Source of the DNA: Pirellulaceae bacterium
GTDB taxonomy: Bacteria; Planctomycetota; Planctomycetia; Pirellulales; Pirellulaceae
Length of the DNA: 64,000 bases
Reading direction: 5' to 3'
Assembly: GCA_026004775.1 (NCBI GenBank)
Contig: BPJU01000002.1
Span: forward strand, 533,161 to 597,160
This document shows positions 47,201 through 56,416 of the stretch, piece by piece; positions within the stretch are counted from its first letter, which is position 1, and each line of letters opens with the position of its first letter. The notes under the pieces were generated by a model. It was not told where the DNA came from. It saw only the letters and a list, made by a program, of their open reading frames with translations, and made no database searches. The translations under genes and the position numbers were made by a program.

Positions 47201-48439
47201 CGCGCGTAGCACCCGATCCAGCTCCTGGTCGGTCGGAGCTGCCGCCTTCGGCTCGGTGTCGGATGCTTCAGAGCTTCTGGACCAATACAACAAGAAAGCG
47301 GCAATGTCACGGGCTTCCGCATCATTCAAAGGGATCTGCGGCATTCGCCCATCCGGATACCGCACCACAGGATTCTTCAAAAACTCAGCCAACGTCTCTT
47401 CATTCCAGCGATCCCCCAGCCCGGCAAAGGTGTGCTGGCCCCGATCCAGTTGTTCCTCCGGCAGGCGGTCGGGCAAAAAATGGCACGCGGCGCAACCGAC
47501 ACTGATAAACAACCGCCGGCCCATGCGGTGATCTCCCGGTGGAGGGCGGCTGTCCGGGGGCGGCACACTGCCGGCCAACCAGGAGGCGACAAGCCATCGT
47601 TCGATGTAACCTTCGCGCGTTTCGTCGAACAACTTCGGCATAGCCGTGCCGGCCCGAACTGCCGGCGGGTTTTCCAACCACCGCATCAGCCAGTCGTGTC
47701 GTAGCCGCCGCGCCGTGTCATGCAAAGCCGGACCGGGACGGAAGTCGCTCATGCTTTTGCCAAGCTGCGGATGGCAACGTCCACAGGCAAATCTTTCAGC
47801 CAAAAGCCGCCCCTGCTCCTGCCGCTCGATCAGCGCCAATTCCTCCGGTAATTCCTCCGGAAGATAAAACCGCCATGCCGGTATCGGTTCGGCAAGAAAC
47901 TCTTCAGACTCCCACCACAGTTGCAACCGCCCTGTACCATCGGAAGCCGAGCGGTAATCAATTTCTACCGGCAGCAGTCCCGGCTCGAACGAGAAACTCC
48001 TATCACCGGCCGCACACTCGGTGCCCGATCCACCACGAACGTCAAGCACCGTATGCGATCCTACCTTGACGATGACATCACCCCTTACGAACGCGGCGAA
48101 CCGTACGGGAGCCGTCTCCTGCCATGCCAGGCGGCCCGAGAAATGTACCTCGAACGGCCCGGACGGGACTTGCGGGGCGAGGCTCCCGCCGGTCAACGTA
48201 AACGCCGCTTTCTTCCAAATGGTCCAGGTGGATCGCTCGGGTTCGCCCAGGCTGGCGATTTTCACCAACAATCCATGTTGCAGTGAAAAAGAGTCATCGT
48301 CAGCGATTGGGTGCGGCGGCGATGACTGCTGAGCCGCGCTGGTGGAAACCCAAGCAAGCGATCCCATACCAGCGCTGCTGACAACGAGTATCCACGCTAA
48401 GGCCAGTGCCGATGGAAAGCCGGAGGCATTTCGTGGCAT
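44234..48439 (-). CDS. Giant secreted penta-heme protein with N-terminal PA14-like and C-terminal dehydrogenase-like propeller
   Basis: 1401 residues. A signal peptide covers about 1-37. About 50-190 is a PA14-like beta domain (FEVHFSGRLAWQETAPVRFAAFVRGDVIVKVG, then GRLQLWWES). Five c-type heme motifs CxxCH follow: CGRCH 219-223, CAACH 316-320, CGACH 432-436, CERCH 505-509 and CISCH 633-637, with candidate Met ligands in GTAMPKLF, GRMPQIP, YRMPAFG and TAMPAVL. About 740-930 is a beta domain with no known match to me. About 950-1290 is a propeller like those of glucose/sorbosone dehydrogenases and planctomycete membrane-bound dehydrogenases (GYRAVAIPIPQ, YGLVRKADGTFVLS, GMRNPVGWCSDLMGNIYFTDNQGEWVATNKL). 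A last beta domain ends the protein. Likely a periplasmic electron-transfer enzyme. Confidence 0.9.
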   Translation of the reverse strand: MPRNASGFPSALALAWILVVSSAGMGSLAWVSTSAAQQSSPPHPIADDDSFSLQHGLLVKIASLGEPERSTWTIWKKAAFTLTGGSLAPQVPSGPFEVHFSGRLAWQETAPVRFAAFVRGDVIVKVGSHTVLDVRGGSGTECAAGDRSFSFEPGLLPVEIDYRSASDGTGRLQLWWESEEFLAEPIPAWRFYLPEELPEELALIERQEQGRLLAERFACGRCHPQLGKSMSDFRPGPALHDTARRLRHDWLMRWLENPPAVRAGTAMPKLFDETREGYIERWLVASWLAGSVPPPDSRPPPGDHRMGRRLFISVGCAACHFLPDRLPEEQLDRGQHTFAGLGDRWNEETLAEFLKNPVVRYPDGRMPQIPLNDAEARDIAAFLLYWSRSSEASDTEPKAAAPTDQELDRVLRAYQAATPEQAAQRIMARRGCGACHAGEGLAEPAPVTINTRSPHAGCLAGQGPVRFTLDSEARAALEAFLHAAAGEHDQAHFYRRQRQLGRFGCERCHQRDSDEPPPIEQIGATLGGAWLQRIPYQRTPRLPYVFHRLEHDYLATTVAGGIQQTARPQLTYRMPAFGHFSPIVLRALAEGDGEQIRGDRVLVDDGQESSSQKDPTAGSLYGPELVGFQGYACISCHAWKGKMLADPDPGAVAPDLVRTAGRVRRWWFDRILESPARLCPRTAMPAVLPRGKPALLEHLLSGDTLLQKDALWSYLSLQNEAPDPLPPPPWLIEPPAPGSPIRVAQIPLHLCDRIPIESIVLWDCAGRIYGFDVNRGGVYGFFCNSGIYRSVEGRRRRYLLIPPAELDRSTLTKTLWWLLGENDSLHSPTEIAFDSFQRHPDGATFYYQVRWPGRSISVEQRLIVPVQSESQECVEEWKVTASGDLVVACEDAWGSQTEVLEVVDGQVTRQDRRVVVTLPSHQTVHWRLRKRLAPSTPPVPPVRHTRAVGEQRDRVSLRPGYRAVAIPIPQSAWGEDAVMPSAVAVMPQPGRVFVASMKLGELWELTNPLGNPEQMRWKDYALGLFQEAYSMTAEGPTLYVLHRRNLTAVEDQDGDGTADRFRRVALLPHGIADTYDYGYGLVRKADGTFVLSFAPYANRHLPGSGGAVIYDPMARRFTELAYGMRNPVGWCSDLMGNIYFTDNQGEWVATNKLCRIFPGHFYGFPNPEQPQHADKPFGKTSVWIPYDWAHSINGVAVDNTGGKFGPFAGQFFLAELMFGGAIIRADIEEVNGVAQGVCFPFWQKGLLGPLCLAFHPAGCLFVGSITEPGWMAQPDRGGMFRIDFTGETPFEIQTIRITPVGFRLVFTRPVDAASAENPRSYRVEHFRYEYTGAYGSPELDRTQEAVQAVTVSSDRREVDVTLTRLIAGRVYMIDAGGVQSANGEDLVFPVGAYTVNEIPRR

Positions 48440-48768
48440 CGCCGGGGTTCCCTTCCTTCATCGTGAAACACTGCTGGGGCCTTGTGGCAGCGCGTTACAG
48501 TCGATCGCGACGGATTGCCGCTATTTTACCGGCTGAAGGCTCGACGGGCACAGCAGCAACCGGTACCAGGATTTCGCCAACGTTCGAGGGAGCGACGCCT
48601 GGTTGAGCCAAGCGCGCCGATGAGTTGCGAAAGCCAGACGCCTTGCAGCTCGTCCTAGCTGGGGCAGACAGAGCGCGGGCTCGTCCACGGCGGTGGCCGG
48701 CGCAGGCACGCCCGTTGGTCGAAACGATCCGCCGGCACGGCGCCGGCTGGATCGGTCGTGTCGCCGCC
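48440..48768. other. Intergenic region upstream of the penta-heme gene
   Basis: About 330 bases. It separates two minus-strand genes (DUF1501 end and penta-heme start) and must hold the latter's promoter. I see no gene, RNA or clear hairpin. Confidence 0.45.
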
Positions 48769-50229
48769 TCAGGCGATCAATTCGTGCACCACACGAGCCG
48801 GTTCGACACCGGTCAATCGCTGGTCCAGGCCTTGATAACGATAGGTGAATCGTTCGTGGTCAAAGCCCAGTAAGTAAAGAATCGTGGCATGGAAGTCCCG
48901 GATGTGGACGGGATCTTTCACAATGTTGTACGAGAAATCGTCGGTCTCCCCGTAGATGGTTCCTCCCTTGATCCCACCGCCGGCCATCCAGATCGTGAAG
49001 CACCGAGGATGGTGGTCTCGCCCGTAGTTGCTCTTGCTCAAGCCGCCTTGCGAGTAGATCGTCCTTCCGAATTCACCACCCCAAATAAGCAGTGTCGAAT
49101 CGAGCAATCCCCGTTGTTTCAAATCCTTGATCAAGCCGTAGCACGGCTGATCGATATCCCGGCATTGGTCGGGGAGTCGCCCGGCGACGTTCGAGTGTGT
49201 ATCCCAGTTATTGTGGTATATCTGCACGAACCGCACACCGCGCTCCACCAGCCGGCGTGCCAGCAGAACCGTATTGGCGAACGTACCGGGCTTGCGGACT
49301 TCATCACCATACAGGCGCAGAGTCGATTCGCTTTCATCGGAAATATCCACCAGGTCCGGTACGCTGGCCTGCATGCGATAAGCCAGCTCGAACTGTTCGA
49401 TCCGCGTGTGGATCTCCGGATCGCCCACCAGGCGATAATTCATTTCGTTCAGTGCCTTCAGCCCATCCAGCGTCACGCGACGAATGGGACGGGGTACACC
49501 CGGTGGGTTTTGGATGAACAGGATCGGGTCTCCTGAGGTGCGGAAGCTGACGCCGGCATGTTCACCCGGCAAATAGCCCGACGACCACAGGCGCGCCGAA
49601 ATGGCCTGCACCTGTTCGGTGTTGGTGGACTTGGCCACCAATACCACGAAGGTCGGCAAATCGTCGTTCAGCGAGCCCAGGCCGTAGGAGGCCCAAGCGC
49701 CCAGGCACGGCCGGCCGGTAACCTGATTCCCCGTCTGGATGTAAGTGATGGCCGGTTCGTGGTTGATCGCTTCGGTGTGCAAGCTGCGCACGAACGCGAT
49801 TTCGTCGACGACTTTTTTCAGCCACGGCAGCAGTTCGCAAATCCACATGCCGGACTCGCCGCACTGCTCGAACTTGAACATCGACGGGGCGATGGGAAAC
49901 CGCGCTTGGCCCGACGTCATGGTCGTCAGTCGCTGTCCCATACGGACCGAGTCGGGCAGATCCTTGTCGTACCAGTCGTTCATCACCGGTTTGTAATCGA
50001 ACAGATCCATCTGCGGCGGCCCGCCCACCATGTGCATGTAAATGACGTGTTTAGCACGAGGCGGGAAGTGAGGCCGGGCGGACGGTTCGCTGCGTGCCCC
50101 CGCAGCCAACGCCTTACCCAACGGAGAACCCAGCAACGATGTCAATGCCGCCCAGCCGATGGCATGGGAACCCTGAGCGAAGAAATAGCGGCGGGTCATG
50201 CTTTTTTTCAATTCTTCAAACCATTGCAT
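48769..50229 (-). CDS. DUF1501 domain-containing exported protein
   Basis: 486 residues from the ATG at 50229, with GAGGAG 8 bases upstream; an ATG at 50244 overlaps that site and is less likely. The signal is Tat-like but weak (MTRRYFFAQGSHAIGWAALTSLLG). DUF1501 features: AKHVIYMHMVGGPPQMDLFDYKP, ELLPWLKKVVDEIAFVRSLHTEAINHEPAITYIQTG, LIWGGEFGRTIYSQGG and GRDHHPRCFTIWMAGGGIKGG. It lies 122 bases downstream of the PSCyt1/DUF1549/DUF1553 gene, the usual pairing in planctomycetes. The two probably act together in the periplasm; the reaction is unknown. Confidence 0.93.
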   Translation of the reverse strand: MQWFEELKKSMTRRYFFAQGSHAIGWAALTSLLGSPLGKALAAGARSEPSARPHFPPRAKHVIYMHMVGGPPQMDLFDYKPVMNDWYDKDLPDSVRMGQRLTTMTSGQARFPIAPSMFKFEQCGESGMWICELLPWLKKVVDEIAFVRSLHTEAINHEPAITYIQTGNQVTGRPCLGAWASYGLGSLNDDLPTFVVLVAKSTNTEQVQAISARLWSSGYLPGEHAGVSFRTSGDPILFIQNPPGVPRPIRRVTLDGLKALNEMNYRLVGDPEIHTRIEQFELAYRMQASVPDLVDISDESESTLRLYGDEVRKPGTFANTVLLARRLVERGVRFVQIYHNNWDTHSNVAGRLPDQCRDIDQPCYGLIKDLKQRGLLDSTLLIWGGEFGRTIYSQGGLSKSNYGRDHHPRCFTIWMAGGGIKGGTIYGETDDFSYNIVKDPVHIRDFHATILYLLGFDHERFTYRYQGLDQRLTGVEPARVVHELIA

Positions 50230-50351
50230 GATATGTCTCCTCATGGTATTCGGCGGGCAGTTCCATCCGGGCAGCCATCCTTCGTTATTTCATCCGTGAT
50301 CAACCGCGTGACACTTGATTTTCCCCATGATAGTTTTTGCGTTTCGGCGGA

Positions 50352-53300
50352 TTACTTGTTCAACACCTCGTCCAAGTTCAACACCGTGTTCACGAGCATT
50401 GTCCAGCCGGCCAATTCGGAAGGATCGACCGAAGCGTCCGGCGGCGACTCACCCACCCGAATCAACTTGCCGGCGTCCTCGGGGTGCTCCCGGTAGTAGG
50501 CCAAAAGCTGGTCGAGTGTTTGCTGCAACACCGCGCCCTCCTCATCGCGCAACGGTCGGATCAGCACGCGGCGGGTGATAAACCGGATACGGCCGTCCGT
50601 GGTAGTTTCGGCTTTCAGTGCCCGTTGGGCCAGGAACCGAGCCGCTTCGACGAATTGCTCATCGTTCAACGTCACCAGTGCTTGCAGAGGCGTGTTCGTC
50701 CGTTCGCGGCGCACCGTGCACACTTCACGGCTCGGCGCATTGAAAATCTCCATCGAGGCCGGCGGGGCACTGCGCTTCCAGAAGGTGTACATACTCCGCC
50801 GGTAAAGACTCTCACCCGAGTCACGGCGATAATCGCGCGTGTTACTGCCGATCATCGCCACCGCTTCCCATACACCCGGCGGTTGATAAGGCTTGACACT
50901 GGGACCGCCGATCCTGCGCGACAACAGTCCACTGGCCGCCAAGGCGTAGTCGCGGACCATTTCGGCGTCCATGCGGAACCGAGGCCCGCGCGACAACAGC
51001 CGGTTTTCCGGATCTTTCTGTAGTTTTTCCGGTGTCACCACGGCGGCCTGGCGGTATGTGGCCGATGTTACCATCAGACGGTACATGTGCTGGATATTCC
51101 AACCCGATTCGCGGAATTCGACGGCCAGCCAATCGAGCAATTCCGGATGCGACGGCAATTCGCCGGCCACACCAAAGTCACCGGACGTGCGCACCAAACC
51201 GGTTCCGAAGACTTCCTGCCAGAAGCGGTTGACGGTTACTCGGGCGGTCAACGGATGCTCGGGCAGCAGCAGCCATTTGGCGAAGCCCAACCGGTTGCGC
51301 GGCAGGTCGGGCGGCATCGGCGGCAGCATGTCGGGCGTATCCGGCTCGACACGCTCGCGGCGTTTGTCGTATTCACCCCGGAAAAGCACGTACGCTTCGG
51401 GCGGCGTCGGTTTTTCCTGCATCACATGTGCCACGGTGGCACGGCTGCGGATGGCCGCTTTCTCCCGCTCCAGGCTCGCCAATCGCTGCTGGATCTGGCG
51501 GAAAGGTTCGTCGAAGGTGGCCACCCACCAATCGAACAACTCTTCGACTTCGCTCTCTTTGCGCTGGTCGGCCGGTTTCGACACGATCGCGGCAAAGCGG
51601 GTCATCTTCGCCAAGCCACTGGCGTCGGCCGTACCGATTGCGCGCCGATAGATGCGAAGATCCTGCAGTCCGGCGGCGCTCAAGCCCTGACCGGAATGCC
51701 GCTGGCCCACCTTGAACGGAACTTCCGTGCGGATCGTCTCGCTGAGTCGGTCCGCCTCGACGTTGACCTCCTGCGGCTCTCCGTTGACATAAATCTTGAT
51801 CCCGGCCGCCTTTCGTGATCCGTCATAACTGATGGCGACGTGGGTCCACCGATTGGCTGGAATCTGTTTCTTGGTCACAACTTTGATCGCGTTTTCGGGC
51901 CACCGGTGGATAATGTGCATGCCGACCTGACGGCGCTGTACCCAAAAATCCCAGCCGCGATACGCCTGCGTGTCGTCCATACGAGCACACAAGGCACCGC
52001 TGGAATCGTTGGCCTGCAACTTGATCCAGGCAGCAACGCTGAACGGCTCGTCCCCTTCAAAATCGCCCACTTCTGGCAGTACACAGGCCGCACCCTGAAG
52101 CTCCAACGCCCCATCGCCGGTCGGACCGGCTTGCCAGCGAGCCGACTCGCTTAGTGCCACCGGTACCAGCTTGCCCTCGATGGCCACCTGAGCCATCTGT
52201 CCGTTGCCCTCGTTGAAACCGGCGTGCAGGTAAAGCTTGTCACGCGGTACGCGCTCCAGCACCTGCTCCGGCTTGGCAGTTGCCAACCATTCATCGAACG
52301 GCTGTCGGGCTTGACCTTTCCGTTCGGCCAGCTCCGCTTGCACCCGTGGAATCTCCCCAGCCAATTCGTCCCAACGCTGGCGATCTTCGTCCATCGGGAC
52401 CACCACCACGGGCGGCGTGTCTTTGATGTTTCCGTCCATTGCGCCTTGGGTGGTGTTGTTGAAAAAAGCCGCCATTTCGTAGAATTCGCGTTGGGTAAGC
52501 GGATCGAACTTGTGGCTGTGGCATACGGCACAACCCGCCGTCAAACCGAGCCAAACCTGAGCGGTGGTTTCGGTGCGGTCGCGCGTGTACAAAACCAGAT
52601 ACTCTTCCGGGATGACGCCCCCTTCATTGGTAGTGATGTTGCACCGGTTGAAGCCCGAGGCAATAAGCTGATCCAAGGTGGGGTTCGGCAAGAGATCTCC
52701 GGCCAGGTTTTCGATGGTGAACTGGTCGAACGGCATGTTCCGGTTAAAAGCACTGATCAACCAGTCGCGATATGCCCAGATTTCTCGATAGTTGTCGAAA
52801 TGGATCCCGTGGGTGTCGGCATAGCGGGCATAATCGAGCCAGTAGCGGGCCCGGTGTTCGCCCCAGGCTGGCGACTTTAGCAGCCGATCCACCAGATTCT
52901 CATAGGCTCGCGGCGAGGGGTCATTCACAAAGGCTTCCACCAATTCCGGATCGGGAGGCAGACCGGTCAGGTCCAGGCTGACGCGGCGCACCAGCGTGTA
53001 GCGATCGGCTTCAGGAGCCGGCTGCAACCCCTCTGCTTCCAACCGCGCCAAGATAAATGCATCGATCGGGTTGCGGACCCAATCGCTCTGCTTGACCTGG
53101 GGCAACTCAGGCCGGAACGGCGGGATCAGTGACCAGTGCGGTTGGTATTCGGCGCCCTGCGCGATCCACTTCTGAAGGAGCGTTTTTTGTTCGTCGGTGA
53201 GCGTCTTCTTTGTCACCGAGGGAGGCATGCGATAGTCCGGATCGTCGGACAAGATGCGCCGCACTAATTCGCTTTCGGACGGACGGCCCGGCACGATCGC

Positions 53301-53627
53301 TCCCATTTCGATGGCAGCATCGCGCTGGTCCAAACGCAGATCGGCCTTGCGGGCAGCGCTGTCGGGCCCGTGACACGGAAAACAGTTTTCAGCCAGAATC
53401 GGCCGGACATGGCGGTTGTATTCCAGCTTCGCCGGCGGGCTGTCTGCCCTCAGCCACGAACTGGCTCCCAGGGCCACCAGCCAGATCATGCTGGCGAGCA
53501 GCACGCCCGAGCGCGGTGCCAGCCGCCGTTCTGAAGCAGTTGATGCGTCAAAGCCCCCGGGCCGGTCATTTGCCAACTCCCGGTCTCGTTTTTCCTTGCA
53601 TCCCCCGCTTACGTTTCGTTCACGCAT
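50352..53627 (-). CDS. PSCyt1-DUF1549-LamG-DUF1553 cytochrome protein
   Basis: 1091 residues; the ATG at 53627 follows AAAGGA. A signal or anchor helix lies at about 43-57. The PSCyt1 domain has CFPCH at 82-86 (one c-heme) and RMPP at 133-136. DUF1549 runs about 183-390 (NPIDAFILARLEAEGL, ARYWLDYARYADTHG, FTIENLAGDLLPNPT), ending with a second CxxCH, CAVCH at 366-370. A concanavalin/LamG-like insertion covers about 465-665 (PFSVAAWIKLQ, NRWTHVAISYDG, KIYVNGEPQEV). DUF1553 fills the C-terminal part (about 800-1060; NRFWQEVFGTGLVRTSGDFG, NAPSREVCTVRRERTNTPLQALVTLND). Planctomycete-specific; partner of the DUF1501 protein encoded downstream. Confidence 0.94.
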   Translation of the reverse strand: MRERNVSGGCKEKRDRELANDRPGGFDASTASERRLAPRSGVLLASMIWLVALGASSWLRADSPPAKLEYNRHVRPILAENCFPCHGPDSAARKADLRLDQRDAAIEMGAIVPGRPSESELVRRILSDDPDYRMPPSVTKKTLTDEQKTLLQKWIAQGAEYQPHWSLIPPFRPELPQVKQSDWVRNPIDAFILARLEAEGLQPAPEADRYTLVRRVSLDLTGLPPDPELVEAFVNDPSPRAYENLVDRLLKSPAWGEHRARYWLDYARYADTHGIHFDNYREIWAYRDWLISAFNRNMPFDQFTIENLAGDLLPNPTLDQLIASGFNRCNITTNEGGVIPEEYLVLYTRDRTETTAQVWLGLTAGCAVCHSHKFDPLTQREFYEMAAFFNNTTQGAMDGNIKDTPPVVVVPMDEDRQRWDELAGEIPRVQAELAERKGQARQPFDEWLATAKPEQVLERVPRDKLYLHAGFNEGNGQMAQVAIEGKLVPVALSESARWQAGPTGDGALELQGAACVLPEVGDFEGDEPFSVAAWIKLQANDSSGALCARMDDTQAYRGWDFWVQRRQVGMHIIHRWPENAIKVVTKKQIPANRWTHVAISYDGSRKAAGIKIYVNGEPQEVNVEADRLSETIRTEVPFKVGQRHSGQGLSAAGLQDLRIYRRAIGTADASGLAKMTRFAAIVSKPADQRKESEVEELFDWWVATFDEPFRQIQQRLASLEREKAAIRSRATVAHVMQEKPTPPEAYVLFRGEYDKRRERVEPDTPDMLPPMPPDLPRNRLGFAKWLLLPEHPLTARVTVNRFWQEVFGTGLVRTSGDFGVAGELPSHPELLDWLAVEFRESGWNIQHMYRLMVTSATYRQAAVVTPEKLQKDPENRLLSRGPRFRMDAEMVRDYALAASGLLSRRIGGPSVKPYQPPGVWEAVAMIGSNTRDYRRDSGESLYRRSMYTFWKRSAPPASMEIFNAPSREVCTVRRERTNTPLQALVTLNDEQFVEAARFLAQRALKAETTTDGRIRFITRRVLIRPLRDEEGAVLQQTLDQLLAYYREHPEDAGKLIRVGESPPDASVDPSELAGWTMLVNTVLNLDEVLNK

Positions 53628-53837
53628 CGTTCAGTCCTTTCCCTTGCACTCTACGCCGGAGGCCTTCCGGCCGGCTTGGCCTTTCGTGACAGCTTGCCGT
53701 TTCGTCGAGATCCTGTGTCCGTCGATTGGCCGCTGCCGGCTTTGCCGACAGGCAAAACGTCCGACAGCTTCGAACTTCCATTCGTGTGGAGGGCGTGCCG
53801 AGCACGCGGCCGGGCCGGTTGCCCATTTTGTGGTTCA

Positions 53838-54566
53838 TCAGCAAGCATTGGCCGGCAGCGTTCGGCCCCAATAGCGAGCCCCGGACCGAATATGAGCCGA
53901 CATGGCTTGGGCTGCCTGGCGCGGGTCGTTGCGCAACAGAGCCTCGACGATCGCTAGATGCTCACCGGCTTCTGTCGCCAGGCGGCGGTAATCGTGCCGA
54001 GCATCTTCTTGTTGCCAGGCCACATCGCGGAATACGCGGAACAGCAACTTCAGGCGTTCCAATTCTTGAGCCAGAAAGCTGTTGCCACACGATGCGGCGA
54101 TCAGGTCGTGCAATGCGTTGTCGGCCGCACGAGCTCGATCGATGAAGCGCCGCGCTTGCCGAGGTGTCAAGCGATGGACATCGACCTGCTGTAATTCCAG
54201 AAACGTCTGCCGCAACCGTTCCAGCTCTACCAAGCCTATTCCGCCGCAAGCCCGTCGCGTGGCCGCGCATTCCAGCAGGCGCCTTACCTGGCAGATCTCC
54301 TCCACTTCGCGACGTCCCACGGACCGCACCACCGCGCCACGGTTGGGCAGCCAATCGAGGACGCCCATGCCAGCCAGTGCAATAAGCGCTTCGCGGATGG
54401 GCGTATGACTGACGGCGAAACGTTCTGCGAGCTGTTGCGTCACCAGATGTTGGCCGGGGCGCAGGTGTCCGGCGAAGACTTCCGACAAAAGTGCCGCCAT
54501 CACTTGCGAACGCCGCCGGCCGCGGTCGTAACGAAGTTGCGTCGAGTTGTTGTTTGATCCGGACAT
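53838..54566 (-). CDS. GntR-family transcriptional regulator with FCD domain
   Basis: 242 residues from the ATG at 54566; the frame extends to 54743 but the leader is not protein-like. The winged helix-turn-helix is at about 12-75: VMAALLSEVFAGHLRPGQHLVTQQLAERFAVSHTPIREALIALAGMGVL. The FCD effector-binding domain follows (about 85-230, all helical) with the metal/ligand His and Asp positions of FadR relatives (DNALHDLIA, HLAIVEALLRNDPRQAAQAMSAHI). Targets are likely metabolite-responsive genes nearby. A palindrome TTCTATAGAA lies 200 bases upstream. Confidence 0.92.
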   Translation of the reverse strand: MSGSNNNSTQLRYDRGRRRSQVMAALLSEVFAGHLRPGQHLVTQQLAERFAVSHTPIREALIALAGMGVLDWLPNRGAVVRSVGRREVEEICQVRRLLECAATRRACGGIGLVELERLRQTFLELQQVDVHRLTPRQARRFIDRARAADNALHDLIAASCGNSFLAQELERLKLLFRVFRDVAWQQEDARHDYRRLATEAGEHLAIVEALLRNDPRQAAQAMSAHIRSGARYWGRTLPANAC

Positions 54567-55021
54567 CGGATGACTCTGATTGTTGAGCAGGCTGGCCCCA
54601 CAGTCGCGCGGCACCACCCGCCTCAGGCAGCGGCTTTCGGCAGGATTACGCATGCCGTTGCCAGGTAGGCTTTCGGCCAGCGGGAAACCTGCTTGCCCAC
54701 TTGGCCCCGCAGTTCCCAAAGACCGCCAACTAAAGTGTATCAAGAAGCGACAGGCCGATCAACCAAATTTCTATAGAATTTTCCGCTAACTTTATAAAAA
54801 CGCTCCGCCTCGCTGCTCCGCCGGAAACGGTGAACCGGTGCGCAGGTCGTGTGCGGTGCGCCGAGGGAAACAATCGACACACCTGCTGCGGTCGTGCGGC
54901 GAGCTGAGTCATCGGTTATGCCTTTTACCTTGGTGGCGACTAAAAGCAATGTTAGACTAAACGACACGTGGGACGAGTTAAGGAGCGGAGTCGATCGAGC
55001 TGGAAGATAGGACCTGGGGTG
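54567..55021. other. Divergent intergenic region
   Basis: About 455 bases between the GntR regulator (minus) and DUF1501 (plus). It contains one AT-rich stretch around 54765-54800 with a palindrome, listed separately. No gene seen. Confidence 0.45.
54765..54782. promoter_or_regulatory. Candidate GntR operator palindrome
   Basis: The 10-bp perfect palindrome TTCTATAGAA (54769-54778) sits within AAAT..TTTT, in the spacer between the regulator and DUF1501. FadR-type GntR proteins bind palindromes of this size, often in their own promoter region. The site is seen; its use is a guess. Confidence 0.3.
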
Positions 55022-56416
55022 ATGGGTTTTCCGTGTTGGGAATTCCAGCGACTTTCGCGGCGTGAGCTGTTGCGGGTCGGCGCGCTGAGTTGGTTCGCGC
55101 TGGACTTGCATCATTGGTGTGGCTCGGCGCGCGCACAAAGTCGGTTACAGGCCGGTTTCGGCAAGGCGAAGCGGTGTTTGCTGCTTTTCATGTGGGGCGG
55201 TCCGAGCCAACTGGAGACGTGGGACCTGAAGCCTGAGGCACCGGCGGAAGTGCGTGGCGAATTCCGCCCGATCGCGACCTCTGTGCCGGGTATCCAGATT
55301 TCGGAACATTTTCCGCGCCTGGCCGAGCGCGTGCATCACCTGGCGATTATCCGTTCGATGACCCACACGGACGTGAACCACACGTCGGCCACGCATTATC
55401 TGTTGACCGGGCAGGCTCCGCCGCCGGATGGGGATCCTCGCCGGCAGTGGCCGCATTACGGAGCGGCGTTGGCCAAGCTGCGCCCTTCGGAAGGCGTGTT
55501 GCCGCCCTTTGTGCAGATGCGGCCCAAATTGGAAAACGACGTGCCCCGGTTTGTGGAACAGAGCCAGGGCCAGGGGGCCGGTTGGCTGGGCAGCGCGTAT
55601 GATCCCTGGACGATCGACGCTCGGCCCGATCAGCCGGATTTTCAAGTGGCTCCTTTGCGATTGCAGCCCGACTTGTCGATTGATCGCCTTCAAGAGCGCG
55701 ACGCGTTGCGCCGGCGGCTGCGGGAACAACTGATGTGGAAACTCGATCGTGTGGCCCGTCATGAATCGGCGATGGAACGCGCTTTGGAATTGTTGGCCAA
55801 TACGGTGGAAAGTCGTGACGCGTTCGATTTGGAAGCGGAACCTGCCAATGTCCGCGAGCAATACGGCCTTAATCCCCACGGGCAATCTGTATTGCTGGCC
55901 CGGCGGCTGTTGGAGCGCGGAGTGCCGTTGGTTACCGTCTTTTGGCCGAACGACGGCATCAAGAATGTCAGTGTCTATTGGGACACACACAGCCGCAATT
56001 TTATCGACCACCGCGATCGTCTGATGCCCGTGGCGGACCAGGCATTCGCTGCTTTGCTGGATGACCTTCAAGCCCGCGGGATGCTCGAAGAGACACTGGT
56101 GGTTTGGACCGGTGAATTCGGGAGAACGCCACGCGTCGGCCAGCGCAATAGTGATGCCGGCGCTGGTCGTGACGGACGCGATCACTGGCCGAATTGCTTC
56201 TCGACCGTGTTGGCCGGCGGAGGTATTGCCGGTGGTCAAGTGTATGGGAAGTCCGACCGGCATGCGGCTTATCCGGCCGAGAACCCCGTGCATCCTGCGC
56301 AACTGGCAGCTACCATCTATCACCTGCTCGGCGTTCCTCAAGATCAGATTCTCCGCGACATCGGGGGGCGACCGCATTTCTTGCGCCCTGTTGCCCCGAT
56401 CGAGGACCTGTTGTGA
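55022..56416 (+). CDS. DUF1501 domain-containing exported protein (Tat signal)
   Basis: 464 residues from the ATG at 55022; the frame opens at 54968. Tat signal: LSRRELLRVGALSWFALDL. DUF1501 features: RCLLLFMWGGPSQLETWDLKPEAPAEVRGEF, HFPRLAERVHHLAIIRSMTHTDVNHTSATHYLLTG, LVVWTGEFGRTPRVGQ and GRDHWPNCFSTVLAGGGIAGGQVYGKSD. No DUF1553 partner is next to it. Instead a trypsin-like protease gene begins directly after its stop (TGAATG), which suggests they are cotranscribed. Confidence 0.92.
   Translation: MGFPCWEFQRLSRRELLRVGALSWFALDLHHWCGSARAQSRLQAGFGKAKRCLLLFMWGGPSQLETWDLKPEAPAEVRGEFRPIATSVPGIQISEHFPRLAERVHHLAIIRSMTHTDVNHTSATHYLLTGQAPPPDGDPRRQWPHYGAALAKLRPSEGVLPPFVQMRPKLENDVPRFVEQSQGQGAGWLGSAYDPWTIDARPDQPDFQVAPLRLQPDLSIDRLQERDALRRRLREQLMWKLDRVARHESAMERALELLANTVESRDAFDLEAEPANVREQYGLNPHGQSVLLARRLLERGVPLVTVFWPNDGIKNVSVYWDTHSRNFIDHRDRLMPVADQAFAALLDDLQARGMLEETLVVWTGEFGRTPRVGQRNSDAGAGRDGRDHWPNCFSTVLAGGGIAGGQVYGKSDRHAAYPAENPVHPAQLAATIYHLLGVPQDQILRDIGGRPHFLRPVAPIEDLL

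Noticed and set aside
55145..56377. 410-codon minus-strand open frame
   Set aside because: Antisense to a clear DUF1501 gene; an effect of its codon use.
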